Positions 11,800 through 25,398 of a stretch of 64,000 bases of DNA are shown piece after piece. The notes under the pieces were generated by a model, which saw only the letters and a list, made by a program, of their open reading frames with translations, ran no database searches and had not been told where the DNA came from. How positions within the stretch are numbered: the first letter of the stretch is position 1; each line of letters opens with the position of its first letter. This DNA is from Colletotrichum lupini (Eukaryota; Ascomycota; Sordariomycetes; Glomerellales; Glomerellaceae): the NCBI RefSeq assembly GCF_023278565.1, contig NC_064678.1:3348001-3412000 (forward strand), written 5' to 3'. The translations under genes were made by a program, and so were the position numbers.

Positions 11800-14700
11800 G
11801 ATGAAGGGTGGAAGAGGGGGATTGGCGGAAGCCGCTTGTATGTGTCGAATCTATCCGGCAAGCATTCGTCGAAAGCAACGAAGAAAGTGACAGCGAAGGT
11901 TCCGGCGCTCTAGGCGTTCCTTACAATGATCAAAAGAAGAAGGGAAGAATGCGGATGAGGAGGAGGAAGAAACGAAAGGCGGACTGCGTATGCTCTAGAT
12001 AGAAAACTTGGGGCTTGGAAGAGGGCAGGCCGGATTGATATGGGAGTACGTACCAAGCCTCGTTGAGATGAGTGAGTGTGACGAAACTTCTTTCCTGGTC
12101 CTGATTGGGATTCTTCGTAGGGTTTTTAGCTGATCAACGGCCATGGGGAAATATCACACTTGATGGTGCTCGCTCCGTCGCGAGTGAGTTGACATGGAAG
12201 GCACTGGTTGGTGCTCAGATCGCCAAGTCGGCCGGAGTTCCTCGCACAGACTAGCCTGTGTGATTTAAATTTGCCTGACGGTTAGGTAGATCATAGGGAG
12301 ATCCCGAACGTGCATACTGGGCGCATGCCAGGAACGAACAAGGACCATCACGGAGAGGTGCCAGGGCACATCCGATGCCGGGTTGCCCATGTTGACCCGG
12401 AGCAGCGGAGCAGCGGCAGTCCCTGCTCACCACGACGTCGCCTCCCCCAGATTCACCAGGGAGGACTGTCCAGCATCAGCACGAGGGAAGTGGCCCAGTG
12501 GCGGCCGAGGCGAGAAGCTTATACCATGTCTATGGTTAATCTGGTCAAAAGCAAGTCCTCATGAACTGATTATGCGTAATGTGTGGGCAAATTGGTATAT
12601 CCGTTCGTCATATTCGCGCATCACTGGAGAAGGGGTAGGAGGGATATGCGGTCCATGAAGCGGCGAGAAGCAGGACCGGCGGTTCATCGTCCAAGGGGGT
12701 GTTTCCATGTCCAATCGGTCACCGTGATTCGGAGACATGATCAACTGCAAGGCGGTTTGCCCTTGATTTGCTGGATGCTGGATGGCGTGAAGACGTGCCT
12801 TAGTTTGTTTGCAATTGAGCGGCACTGCCAGGCTGGTATGCAGTCTGGTATGCAGTTTCTTTGCAGAGTGCAGAAGCCGGACGTTTGATTCGGACCAATA
12901 CATGGGAACGCAATGAACACTCGAACCTCCCGGACGGGAGCCCGGTGGCGTGGTTCGGAGGTGAGGTGGTGAAGTCGTCGCCGAGGGGAGTTGCCATGGT
13001 GTCTGCACCGGTACGCCGCACTACGCAGTAAACGGCTGGGGGTTCTCTTTGGGGTGGGCAACTCCACTGAAGCATTGGACCGTGAAGCAGCAGCAACGGC
13101 GAGCTGGGCCATCAGGAGGTGGAGCAGCAGCATTGGAAGCACCAGAGCCAAGCACAGCGCGGCATGGCAACGCAGCACGCAGTGTGCTCCGTGGACGTGA
13201 GAGACGAGGTCATTGCGGCATGGTCCCGACTTGGCCTAGCAGGCCGGAGTGGAGAACTTTGTTGCGGATTATGTAAGTCTCGTTCACCGTCATGATTGGC
13301 CTCCCGGAGGTTCTTTGAGCCTCATAAACTTGAGGAGGCTCTGTTAGGATTCACTTGGGACTCTTGAGAGCCATTTTGCGGCCGATGTCTGGAAGTTGCC
13401 GCTGCAGTGGCGACCCAGTAATCCAGTGCCAAGGGAGAGCAAGAAGCATGGGATCCTGCAGCTTCTGGCCACAGACTGATCATCTTGCCATCCTACCGAA
13501 TGAGACACATACAAAGAGAGACACTGAGAAAGAGGCAGAGCAGCTCTGAAAGCTGCCCGTAGAAGAGATGATGGGGCGGAGTGCATATTTCTCCCCATCT
13601 CCAGGCATCCGTCTGGACCTACTTGCTGGGAATATCTGCGGGTTCTGTGGATTATGCAGAACATTTGCTGGAGAAACCCAACGTGGCGGAGCTTGTCCCT
13701 TCATCTGCTCTCATGTTCAGTTGGTCTGGTCATCGGCGCTCGTTTGTTGTTCGGTTTAGAAAAGAGTGCGTCTTGTGTCAAAAGCACCGACGGTCACGAT
13801 AGCAGCGGCGGAGGTGTCGAGGCGTTGCGTCTGTTCTCTGCCCACTTTCGTCCCGATGACATGGTCAGAACCAGGACAGAGGCCTATCGCATCAAGCAAA
13901 CCGAGACCCTCTGCCAAGGTATGCGGTGCCGGTTCCTATACAGATGAATAAGAAAGGACCCAGGACCGTTCCAACGTCTGTCTTACTGTAAGACAGCCCA
14001 GCGAACGGGGTTGAGTGGGCACTCGGCAGCAGCCTTGGGGCAACAACAGTATTCGTAGTATACCTGCGTCTGGAACGATATCCGGCGGGCGAGACATCTG
14101 GGGAGAGAAGGGGGAATAAAGCAGGGGTTGGAAGGTACAGAAAAACCCGGCGGCAGATCCAAGCTGCAGAGAGTTCGCAGTGATTGCGGGTGGGAGATGC
14201 AGCCTTCGAACGGCACCATATGCAGGTGTTGGTGCAGGATCCCGAAAAAGGAATAGTCGGATCTATCGCCCGAATTGGCTTACCTTGGCCCTTTTCGCCT
14301 GACCTGGCGACTGGGGATTGGGAGAAACGGGAGATGAGGATGAAGAGAGGATGAAGTCAACGTAAGGTCGCCTTGGGTTGCACCGCATATGACCATATCC
14401 ACTTTATCGTCTTATCCACCTATCGCATCTACCCTTCTTATCGTACTACACTGTCTAAGACATTGTCCTGCTTAATGCTCCATACCCGTGTCTGGTCCAC
14501 CTCGATGGAAACTCTCCGCAATACTTCCACTCGCATCTCAGCCCAACTCCCTTGAACATTTCCACATCTCTCGGACACGACTAATTACAGATCATCCTTC
14601 TCGACAACAACAATCGTGGCCGCGACTCCATCGAGTCAAGAGAGTTCGGTCTCGCATTCAGGTTTCGACTCCCTATCCCGGTTCTATTCGTTGTCACTGG

Positions 14701-16499
14701 CAGAGAACCCAAGGCATGAAGGGTGTTTCTAAAACTGCTTCTGTCAGAAAGCTTTGGCAGCTTCCAAATCACAAGCGCGCCCTCCGTCGCACCTCCTTCC
14801 CGTGCCGTTGCACCATCAAAGCTCTTATTTGACACGCGCCAGCCACACTAGAGGCCTTGTCCCTGCACCGCACTCGATTTGCGCAGGCGTTAGTATGGTT
14901 CTACGGTCGTCCTAGCTCGAGTACAGCTAGAACCGCAAGGAGGTACCTCGGACTTTGCCGCGCTGCAGTACGCTTCGTTTGTCAATGTGTACCTGAATCC
15001 TACCCCTACCCACTAACTCACCCTGCGCTATGCTCACTCACTCAAGGATCACATACGAGAACTCTCATCCCCCAAATGTGTCCTGTTCCATCCTAGCTCA
15101 TCTAACCACATCCCGTCAAGTCGTTCTGCAAGTCAGCGAACGGCCGTGTTCCAAGGAAACGCATCTTTGCAAAACAATGTTTCCTTCTCTGCAAACACAC
15201 GCGCCTACCGTGGGCGCCGCTCACTCACTCACTCACTCATCTCCCAGGCCACTCAATCGCCCAATCTCTCTCACCCGCCTTTCATCCTCGCTTACTCTCC
15301 GATATGTACGCACAAGCGCACTCTCACAACCTTCTCATCCCACATCCTCATTCAAGCCCATCATGCTCTTCAGCACACTTTCTGACTATCCCACCCATCC
15401 CGCTCTACTCATCTCCTCGCCCGTTCTAGTCAGATAGACGAGACCGTCACACCCACACTGCGCCCCCGCGCGGGCACTTCCTTATCCCGTTTCAAGCTTA
15501 CAAGGTGACAAGAGCCGGACCGAAGTCCAGCCCAAAGTAGTCCATTCACAACCAACATGTCATCGGTTGCACCAGTGCATCACCAACGCGTCGACCGAGG
15601 GTTCGGATCTCGGGATGCCCAGAGACTGACTGGCAGCCTGCCACGTCTATCAGACTATCTGCCAAGTGTCTTGCCTCTCTCTGCAGAGAAGCCCACTGGC
15701 AGGCATTCCTCGACTCCTTCCATGTGGCGTGGCGTCTCGCCGCGCTTGTTTCGCCTCCATGTCTTGAGTCGCCCACTCACTAACATCGTCTATCCTCGTC
15801 CAGTTTTTACTCGCCCGAGGACCGGGACACCCTGCCAAGCCGGTCTCAGGACCGATACTCACAGGCCCGGTCTCACATCACCTCATCATTCCAACCCATT
15901 CAGTGAAGCACTCATCCACCCATCAGCCACTGGTCCAGTATTCCGCTCCAGCTCTCGCGCTCCCATAGACAGCCCAAACCGACCCGTTGTTCGGGTTGGT
16001 CCTATCATTCAACGGCAAGGTACCGACAAGACAACTCATCGCCCCAATCTTGCTGAGGTGCAGAGTTTCACAAGTTCCTTATTCGTTCCGGCTCACGGTT
16101 GATTTGAGTTGTCATTCTAAGCCTGGGACTGGGTCAACTCAGCCGCCTCCTGTGTCTTGTCGTCGTCCCGCCTCAACTGCTGCGCCGTCTCATTACCTGT
16201 CTGAGCTGATGATTTCGTCGTGGGTCGATTACCGCGCATCATATCACAAGTGTTTCTTTAGATAGCTTCGAATTGATTAAAACGATCCTGTTGGCCAGGC
16301 CATCCTCATCGAACTATCTCATCTCCCCACCTCGCTGATTCATCATCCACAATCATCAACATCATCAAACCACTCCATCACAAATACTCTCGCGTCGACT
16401 TTCCAGCTTCCCGCTTTTTGACAGTTCACTTGTCATTGGACGACCGGTCTCGCTCGGTTCCGCTCTCACATCTCACGCTAACACATACCTACATTCACC
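11800..16499. other. Long intergenic region between the divergent synthase and hydrolase genes
   Basis: This 4.7-kb stretch must hold the promoters of both divergent genes. The plus strand is strongly pyrimidine-rich from about 14350 to 16490, typical of fungal 5' leaders, and contains a short CTCA microsatellite near 15223-15240. I see no open frame with a recognisable domain. A minus-strand frame at 12741-13178 has a hydrophobic start but is not otherwise supported. A binding-site search was not possible. Confidence 0.55.
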
Positions 16500-17489
16500 A
16501 TGTTGCGCTTCTTGTGCCTTCCCGGTGCCTACGGCAGCTCGGACGTGAGTACTCAGACCTGATGATGCTATCTAGGGCATTTTACTAACATACACTAGAA
16601 ATTCCAAGTTCAACTTGGTGAGTTCTCCCTCATGCAATAGACACCACAGACTTATCGTGAGCGGCTTCACTATTGAGATTCACTTACTGATAGTTCTCTC
16701 AGCCCCCATCTTGAAGGAGCTTACTGAGGATGGCACGGCTCAGTTCCACTTCATCCATGGACCTTGCAAGGCCGTCCCGCCTCCGGGATTTGAGGACTAT
16801 TTCGGAGCTCCCCCCTACTACCGCTTCATCGAGCCCGATAGAGATGTCGAGAAGTCCCACAGCGACGATGTCCTCATGCGCATTCGTGACTTCCCCGACT
16901 GCGAGACCCCCGAAGACACGATGAGAGAGCTCATGAGAGAAGGCATCGCAACCACCCACCGCAGTACCGACAGAGCCATCAAGTTCCTGGCCGACATTGT
17001 CGCGAAGCGCGGCCCCTTTGACGGCATCATCGGCTACTCCGAGGGCGCCACCGTGGCATCCACCTTTATGCTTTACGAGCAGCGTCGCCTCAAGCGCTCC
17101 GGCATCAAGCCGGCGTTCAAGTACGGCATCTTCTTTGCTGGCTGGCCTCCGGTCGACCCCAAGACTCACGCCCTGGTCCTCTCTGACGAGAGCGAGGAGC
17201 GCATCGAGGCCCGCACCTTGCACATCAGTAAGTCAAGACGATATTCGCACTGCTTCAATGCTGCTTATCCGGAGGAATGCTGACGATCCTCTTCCTTTCA
17301 GTCGGATCCTTGGATCCTTATGTCGATGGTTCTATGGCCCTTTACAACATGTGCGATCCCGACACCGCATATCTTTCCGACCACGCCAAGGGCCATACCC
17401 TACCCCGTGACAAGGATACCATCAAGGAGCTTGGCGACATCATCCGCGAGACCCAGGCTGACATGCAAGAAGAGGGTCTCTTGTCGTAA
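16500..17489 (+). CDS. FSH1-family serine hydrolase, candidate polyketide-releasing enzyme
   Basis: Four exons (16500-16544, 16599-16617, 16703-17227, 17302-17489) give 258 residues of a single alpha/beta-hydrolase domain of the FSH1 family. The protein opens with the family-typical MLRFLCLPGAYGSS, has the nucleophile Ser134 in GYSEG, and has a plausible Asp201 (GSLDPY) and His228 (GHTLP) to complete the triad. Exon 2 is only 19 nt, but the frame closes perfectly. Members of this family, for example LovG of lovastatin biosynthesis, act as stand-alone thioesterases that free the product of reducing polyketide synthases lacking a thioesterase. The divergent neighbour is just such a synthase, so that role is inferred here. 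A general esterase function cannot be excluded. No signal peptide is present, so it should act in the cytosol. Confidence 0.9.
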
Positions 17490-19729
17490 GGATGAAGTGT
17501 GGGTGAGGGGTGATCCCAGCTGAGGGAATATCCCCGGATAATTAGCATCGATTGTCGTTTTTGGATTTTTTTGGATTCATGGACGGGGTAAGGAGGTACA
17601 TCAAAGGGACTGGTTTCCTCCTCGTGTCAGCATTAGAGATAGACGGGTGTTTGGCATGCCGCATATCCTGGAGCCTGCTGGAGTCGGGTATTATGGTTAT
17701 TTGGGTTTTCTTGCGTCGGTTTATGGTTTTCCTGGCTTTACTGGTTTTCAAATCATGTTTATCGCCACCGACTTCTTCAAGGGGGTTTTGGATGGGTTAT
17801 TAGTTGCTAGGCAGGACGAGTGCAGCTAGGAATTCTAGATGGCAATGCCAGAGCATTTGACAGGAGTTCCCATCACGGGTCCGTCAACATGTCAAATGTG
17901 ATTGATTGACTGACCAGAGGCTGAAGCGCATAAATGCATGATCCGGCGGAAACGAACTCCGTAGAGTCTAGAGACGTTTGTCTTTTGTCATGATGGGGTA
18001 GGTATGGATCTGTCAACTAGCCTTTGGAGTCAAGATGTCAAATACTCCATGTGCCAGAAATACACATCATGGATAACACATGTTCCTAAACACAAACACG
18101 GGCAGAGAAAACGCGCTGGGCAAGAAATTAAAAACGATCCCTTCACGTGTGTCCTCGGAATCGCATCCCCTGGCTCGCGTTTCTTCCGGTCAGCCAATCC
18201 ATGCCGCTCATCTGCGAACCATGGACACCACTTCCCATGACTTGTAAAACAAAAGATGAAATCTCTCCATTGAATTGCCCTTCTAGGCATTGATCGTCAG
18301 AGATTGGCGACACATGGAGAAAATGAAAGGGTGGTGAAGGGGAAGGGATGGTGTGGACGGGTAAGGATGAGGAAGGGGGAATTGGGTGCAGTACCTGTCT
18401 TGGATCGCAAAGCATGCGTTTCCTGGCTTTGCCCCAGACCACTCTCTGGGACGAGCCGGAAGGTGATCCATCCTCCCGCACGGGCGATCCCAGATGGCCC
18501 CTCAACCTGCATATGCGAGTATGAGAAAATGGTATCCCGTCGTTATTCCGTGCTCTAAGCATGCGCTTTGGCGTCCAGAGCTTTGACACGGAAATAGTGC
18601 AAAGTGAGTGAGAAGACAGACATACGAAAGTACCCGCGAAAAGAAGCGGCAAAACTGGAGCACTGCACCGAAGACTAAGAAAAGAGAGCCCCCAGCAAAA
18701 GGGAACATGAACACATGCTTCTCGTTTCATCTTTACATCACACGGGTAGAGAGAAGAAACCACGTCCGTTCCCTTACTCGTTTCCGCTTGCCCCCTCCAA
18801 GACCGATCTGAGCTTACCCTCACACACTCTCAGCCATCTTTGCCCCCATTCCTTCCATGGCCCTTCCTCTCCTCCACGCTCCTCCCACGCTCCGCCCTCT
18901 GGGTCTGGGTTTCCCTATTGAGTTCCACTTGAGCGTTTCTTACCTCTGAATCATCGACTTAGACTTGTCTTTGCTGCCCAGGCGTCCCCCCTCTCAGTCC
19001 CAAGGCATCAACCATCTGCTCTCCCCAAGAAAGGCACCCTCTACTCTCTCTCTGTCTCCCGTCTCCAAATCCATCCCATCTCTCCCACCAAGCAATCTCA
19101 CAATCCTCATCCCCAAACAACTCTCTCGGCGCTGGGTCGATTTCGCTGTTTCGAACAGCGATGCGGAACCAACATAGCCCTTTGATCACTCAGGTGGCCC
19201 GTTGACAACCTTAGTGGTTACATCTGCCGTTCCCTCCATTTACAGCGATACCCCCCATCCCCCGATTTCCCCTTTCCAAACCCTTGCCCTGTTCTCCCCT
19301 TCCCCTTCCCCTCCCCTCCTGATCGAGTTTTGGCTGTGGTTTCTTCCAGAGTCCCATCTGCGATTTGCCAACTTGTCCATCCCCTGGATCCTAGCAAGTC
19401 GCCTGCTTGCTCTTTGTCAATTGTTGGAGACTACCGCGGGACGACAAAAAACGCCACCCTCAACATACTTGAAAGCAACATCTTTGGCATTTGACAAATC
19501 TTGCCACGACTTTGGGTATCGAACATCGCATAAGGACACGAGCATTTAGTCAAAGTATACCGGATCTACCACTTAAGCAAGCCCACCCTCCTCACACGCC
19601 GATCCCTGGTCAGCTCCCACATGGCCCGGGCCTCCACATAGCTTGCAACCCAAACACGATCTGCCGCCGGACCCGGTATCCGATCATCCACCCCGGTCTA
19701 CGAGACCCACTCCAACACCCGAACCCACC
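17490..19729. other. Intergenic region upstream of the ABC transporter
   Basis: There is no supported gene in 2.2 kb. The part from about 18780 to 19700 is CT-rich on the plus strand and probably holds the transporter's promoter and 5' leader. The in-frame extension upstream of the chosen start (back to 19643) has no ATG. Confidence 0.55.
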
Positions 19730-22700
19730 ATGGCCACGCCGGCCGGCGCCGCTGATGCGGCAGCTCCGGCTGCGGCCAACGGGGCCGCGGGCGCCCCCAC
19801 CGATCCCGGTGCCACACCGGCGGAGCCTAAGAAGGCCTGGTATAAGCTCAACGCGAAGACGTTATTGACGATACGCAACTTCTTTGTATGTTCAATTCAC
19901 TCTAGCACCTGGTCGCCATCGTGGCTTCGTCGTACACGTTCTTTGCTGACCGGCGACGCAGAAAATCTTCCACTATGGAACATTACTCGACAAGTTTATC
20001 ATAGTGGGGTCAATCATTGGCGCTATCGGTGCCGGCCTTACCATGCCGGTGATGAACATTGTCTTTGGTGAGTGCATCTCCACGCTCAAGACTGTACCAG
20101 CTCACTAACGTGCTTAGGACAACTGGTCGGCACCTTCACCGGGTTTTTCATGCAAGGTACATCGGAGACACAAGAAGACTTTGAGAAAGCAGTCAACCAG
20201 GGAGTGTAAGTCTGAACCCGTATTCTTGTTTGGCCGCATCGACTGACGTTTGACCAGATTATACATCGTCTATCTGTTCATTGCCAGGCTCATCTTGACA
20301 TACCTCTCCAATGTGAGTACTCTCAAAGCATAAGCTCTGCGTCGACTGACACATGGTTAGCTGGGCTTCCGTATGACGAGTCTTCGCATCTCAGCAAAGA
20401 TTCGCCTGCACTACCTACGATGCTTATTCAACCTCCCAATCTCAATGCTAGACATGTTGGCGCCTGGTCAGACAGCCGCCATTATTACCATCACCGCAAG
20501 TATCTTGCAGCTGGGTATCTCCGAGAAAATGGGACAGTTCTTCTCTAGTCTTGCAGTCGTCATTGCAGGGTTTACCATCGCTTTCGCCTACAACTGGCTT
20601 CTCACACTAACGACGAGCTCCGGGCTAGTCTTCATCGCCATCGTGTATGCCATCACCACGCCGCCAATCATCAAGAGGTTGAAGGATGTCCAGGACATGG
20701 ATATCCAAGCCGCCTCCGTCGCAACCGAGGCTTTCAGCTCAATCCGAATGCTTGCTGCGTGCGGTGCCGAATTCAAGTTGCTTGCAAAGTATGGAATATT
20801 GGCAGATCAATCACGGAAGAGGGGTGCTGGTATGGCTTGGCTCATTGCGGTTCAACAAGGATTGAGTAAGTTGGCACGATTTCACTGATAGAGTTATTCC
20901 TTGCTGACATTACAAAGTTTTCTTCGCCATCTACGCGTAAGGATCCGATCCAACGGACACTCAAGCTTGTCAGCTAACACGTTTAGAACCTTCGCTCTGT
21001 CATTCTGGTACGCTTTCCAGATGTACACTATGATGGCCCTGACGACTCCCACATCCTTGATCGTGTAAGTCATTATACTCCCTCAGGATCAGCTCGAGTA
21101 ACTCATCCGAAATACAGTGTTCTTCTCTGCATCATGATGATGGCCTCCTCTTTGGGTCAAATCACTGCGCCACTACAGTCCGCATCGCAGGCCGCCGACG
21201 CCAACGCCATCTTCCACACCATCATAGACGCCCCCAAAGCTACGTACGGAACGCTCAGGGCGCCCGAGGTCTCGGCCGCTGAAGATATCGTTTTCCAGGC
21301 CGTCAACTTTGTGTACCCCAAGCGTCCCGACGTGAAGATCTTGGACAACCTATTCCTCACGTTCCCTGCCGGCAAAGTCACTGCCATTGTGGGTCCTTCG
21401 GGTTCCGGAAAGAGCACAATCGTTGGCATTTTGGAGAGATGGTACGAGTTCAATGGTGACATGCAGACTAATCAACTGGTAAGCTATGTCCTCTGTGATT
21501 GCATTCGTGAGACAGTAACTGACGCCATACCAGGTTCTCTGGCTCCGCAACGGTATCATCAGTGTCGGCGGCCGGTTACTCAGCGAGATCGACCCCAAGT
21601 GGTGGCGTAGTCAAATCGGCTTGGTCCAACAAGACAACGCTCTTTTCAACACTACTATCTTCAAGAACGTCGAGTACGGTCTCATCGGGACTGAATGGGA
21701 GCACAAGTCCCAGGCGGTTAAGGCAAGGCTGATTGAAGAGGCATGCAAGGATGCCTTTGCCGATGAATTCATCTCACGTTTGCCAGAGGTATAATCTCCA
21801 AAGCTTCCGCGTCAGACTCGTATACTAACCCGCGTTAGGGATACCAAACTGAAGTTGGTGATGCTGGCATCAAGCTCAGCGGTGGTCAGCGCCAGCGTCT
21901 CGCCATCGCTCGTGCCATCGTCAAGCAGCCCAAGATCCTCATCCTCGACGAGGCCACTTCCGCCATCGATGTCCGCAGCGAACAGATCGTGCAGGCCGCT
22001 CTCGACCGCGCATGCAAGGGACGCACAACCATCATCATCGCCCATCGCCTCGGAACCATCAAGAAGGCCGACAACATCATTCTCCTGCGCAAGGGCCAGG
22101 TCGTCCAGCAGGGTACGCACGAAGAGCTCATGTCCCAGGTCGACGGTCCTTACCACCTTCTGGCTACTGCACAGAAGCTCGACATGGGCGTCGAAGAGGA
22201 AGAGGATGTCCTCTTTGGTGACCTCAGCTGGAGACGACCCGAGCCTGAGCGTCTTTCTGTTCACAAGTCTCTTCAAGGAGGCAGCAGTACCGGGGATCTC
22301 ACCGAGAAGAGACCTAGTAGCGAGGGCACTTCCACGGGCATGCTTCAACATCTCCACGAGATTAACGGCTCTGACGAGGAGCTCGAGCGCATCGAAGCCG
22401 GTAGCTTGAGAGTTGTCAGGGAGCCAAGAGGATGTCTCGGTCGATGGAGAGCATTCCACATGTTCGGTAGCTTTGGTCAGCTGCTCGGCGAGCAGAGGAA
22501 GAGATGGAAGACGTACATCATCATTGCATTTGCAGCACTCGGTGCTGGAGGTAAGCGCTCACTGCCATTCGTTTTTCCAGTCTGGAGCCGAGAGACTGAT
22601 ACGATCCACAGCGAGCACTCCCGTTCAAGCTTACCTCTTCGCGGTTCTGGTTTCTCTCTTCTCTTACTGGGGCAACTTCCTGAGAGTCATCGCCAATCAT

Positions 22701-24551
22701 TGGTGTGAGATGTTCATGTATCTCGCTACAGGTGTGGGAGTCAGTCACTTCCTGCTCGGCTGGGCTACCACCACCATCGGCTTCGTAAGTCACTCTTCCA
22801 TCTCTGCTAGGTGCTTTTCTAACAATTTCTCAGGGTATCGTCCGCGTCTATCGCAAGGAGTACTTCCGAAACATCATCTACAAGCCTTCTTCATTCTTCG
22901 ACGCCGAGGGCAACTCCGCTGGTTCCCTGACCGCCCGCCTCGCCACCGATCCTACCATGCTCCAGCAGCTCCTAGGCACAAACATGGCTTTCGTTCTCAT
23001 CTCGCTGTTCAACGTCATCGGCTGCGTTGTCGTTGGTCTCGTCTTCGGCTGGAAGCTCACCCTTGTCGCGCTCGGCACATCCATGCCCATCATCGTGGCA
23101 GCCATGTTCTACCGTGTGAGGCACGAGACCAGCTTCGAGACTGCCAACAATGCCGTCTTTGCCGAAAGTGCCAAGTTTGCGTCGGAGAGCATCAGTGCGA
23201 TCCGCACCGTCTCTAGTCTTACGATGGAAGACGGAATTTGCGACCGCTACGACAACTTGCTCAGGGACCACATCAAGGATGCTTTCCGCAAGTCTCGCTT
23301 TTCCGTCATGGTCTTTTCTTTCAGCGATAGTATTTCGCTGCTCTGCATGGCTTTCGTACTTTGGTGAGTGCTTCTAAGTGTGGATTGCAGACTTTATTGC
23401 TGACTATCTGCAGGTACGGTGGCAAGCTACTTGCCGGGCATGAGTACACGCCCTTCCAGTACAGTAAGTATATACAACTCATCGAGGCCGTCTGTTTACT
23501 GACATTTTGCAGTGGTTGTCTACATTGCGGTTGTTCAAGGCGGCATGAGCGCCGGTCAATGGCTCAGTTTTGGTCCCAGTATGTGCCCCTCTACTCCCAT
23601 ACGTGAATGCAGCTGACAGTCGATAGACATTGCCAAGGCAAAGACAGCAGCCGATCGCATCCTGGCTCTCCGTGAGAACGAAGACGACGACAACCAACCC
23701 CAGAAGGGCGTCAGCGACATCGTCCCCTACGAAGTTCACTACGAGAAGGGTGTCGAGATCGACTTCAAGGACGTCTGGTTCAGCTACCCCACAAGACCCC
23801 TCCCCGTCCTCAAGGGCCTGGACCTCAGAATCGAGCGAGGCCAATTCGCCGCCATCGTCGGACCTTCCGGCTCCGGCAAGACGACGATCATCTCCCTCCT
23901 TGAGCGCTTCTACACCCTCCAGGCCGGCGGCGAGATCTTGTACAACGGACACGACATCAAGACGCTCGACCTCGTCAACTACCGCAAGAACATCTCTCTC
24001 GTCTCCCAAGAGCCCAATCTCTTCACCGGCTCCATCCGCGAGAACATCCTACTCGGTATCGAAGACGAGGACGCCGTCTCAGACGAAGCGATCCACGCCG
24101 CGGCGCGGGATGCAGGTATCCACGACTTCATCATCTCTTTACCCGAGGGCTACAACACCCAAGTCGGCAACGCCGGCGTCACACTCTCCGGAGGCCAGAA
24201 GCAGCGCGTCTCCATCGCGAGAGCGCTCATCCGCCGGCCGTCGCTGCTGCTGCTCGACGAAGCGACGAGCGCGCTGGACAGCGAGACAGAACGCGGCGTC
24301 CAGGCCGTGTTTGACGCCACCAAGGGTAGCCGGACAATGATCATGGTCGCTCACAGGCTCGCGACGGTGCAGAATGCCGACGTTATCTTTGTCATGGCGG
24401 ACGGTAAGGTCGTTGAGCGGGGTGATCACGCGAGTTTGATTGCCGAGAAGGGCATTTACTTCCAGATGGTGAGTCTTCTTTCTCCCCCATTGGATCCTCT
24501 TGACCTTTGACTAACTTTCAACAGTGTCAATCACAAGCGTTGGATAAATAA
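19730..24551 (+). CDS. Full-size ABC multidrug transporter (ABCB/P-glycoprotein type)
   Basis: Sixteen exons joined at GT..AG sites give 1340 residues. The order is an Ala/Pro-rich cytosolic leader, then transmembrane domain 1, NBD1, transmembrane domain 2 and NBD2. NBD1 has Walker [10 protein letters not shown] (about 425-433), signature LSGGQRQR (about 553) and Walker [16 protein letters not shown]2 has GPSGSGKTT (about 1132), LSGGQKQR (about 1238) and [11 protein letters not shown]. Both ATP sites look intact. Exon 6 (20918-20936) is only 19 nt. The start at ATG 19730 follows an ACCACC-like context; earlier in-frame sequence lacks ATG. Fungal members export toxic lipophilic compounds across the plasma membrane. 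Its place between the hydrolase and the redox fusion suggests export of, or self-protection against, the cluster product, although broad drug efflux is an alternative. The extreme C-terminus relies on a short last exon (24525-24551). Confidence 0.93.
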
Positions 24552-25398
24552 AACCCATGGGTTCCACTCTCTATTCGAGGTTTAGACAATAAGAAGGCGG
24601 AAAGTGGTAAAGGCGTCAGAGAAAGATTGTGTAAAACTAACATCAATACCACGGGGTTATTTGCGAATTTTCTTCATTCAACAAGGTGCATTTTTCACTT
24701 ATTTGTTACAACCTCAAAGTCATCAACTTTGCATGTCATCTAGTCTCCATTTAGAAATAACTTTACTCAAATGTTAAGAGAATTCTCTAATTCATTTCAT
24801 CGACATCAGTGGCTCTAATGAGTCGAGTCATCGAGGCGGCATGCTACCACCCACTCCACCACCATCACAATCAGGTCAATCGCGCGATGCATGGAGTCAC
24901 TGAGCGTCCTCGCACGTCACGAGAAGAATCAACATAGCAAACATAACGTTCAACGCTTTTTTCAAATTTGAATTCTATTTTACACATTCTTCAATACTGT
25001 AAGTTTTCCCCACTGAAGCCCCTATTCTTCTCTTTTCGTGTCCGGGGGCCTTTGGGATCTGGGTTCCCAGGCATCAACGAATCGGAAACGCAAATCGCAA
25101 AACATGGACATTGAAAGAGAAACACAACAACACACTACCTCTGGGATCCCGTACATCCGAACAAACAACATCGGATATGTGGCTTGTGACGGACACGGGG
25201 CGCGCCAAGTTCGCCAAGCACCACCAGGCCGCTGAGCCATCGCTCTCATCTTCGTGGTTGACGAGCGGACCAGACCCACAGGAACGCCCGTTCATCCCAT
25301 TGTCGGTGACCGACGGGGAAACAAGAACCGGAACCGGGGATTCATTACATATACCTCGTCACAAAAACATCCGAACCCAAAACACACAATGAACCACG
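24552..25398. other. Intergenic region between convergent genes
   Basis: This stretch holds the 3' ends of the plus-strand transporter and the minus-strand redox fusion. No gene is recognisable. Its composition is moderately AT-rich near 24600-25020 without the CpA loss seen in the LTR blocks. Confidence 0.5.

Noticed and set aside
12741..13178. 145-codon minus-strand frame resembling a small secreted Cys-containing protein
   Set aside because: The first codon is GTG. Starting at the internal ATG leaves a signal-like segment followed by sequence with no pattern, and overlapping frames on both strands are equally open. Without expression or conservation it cannot be supported.
15223..15240. 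Possible CRISPR-like short repeats (CTCA units)
   Set aside because: A simple microsatellite in a eukaryotic pyrimidine-rich leader; no spacers.
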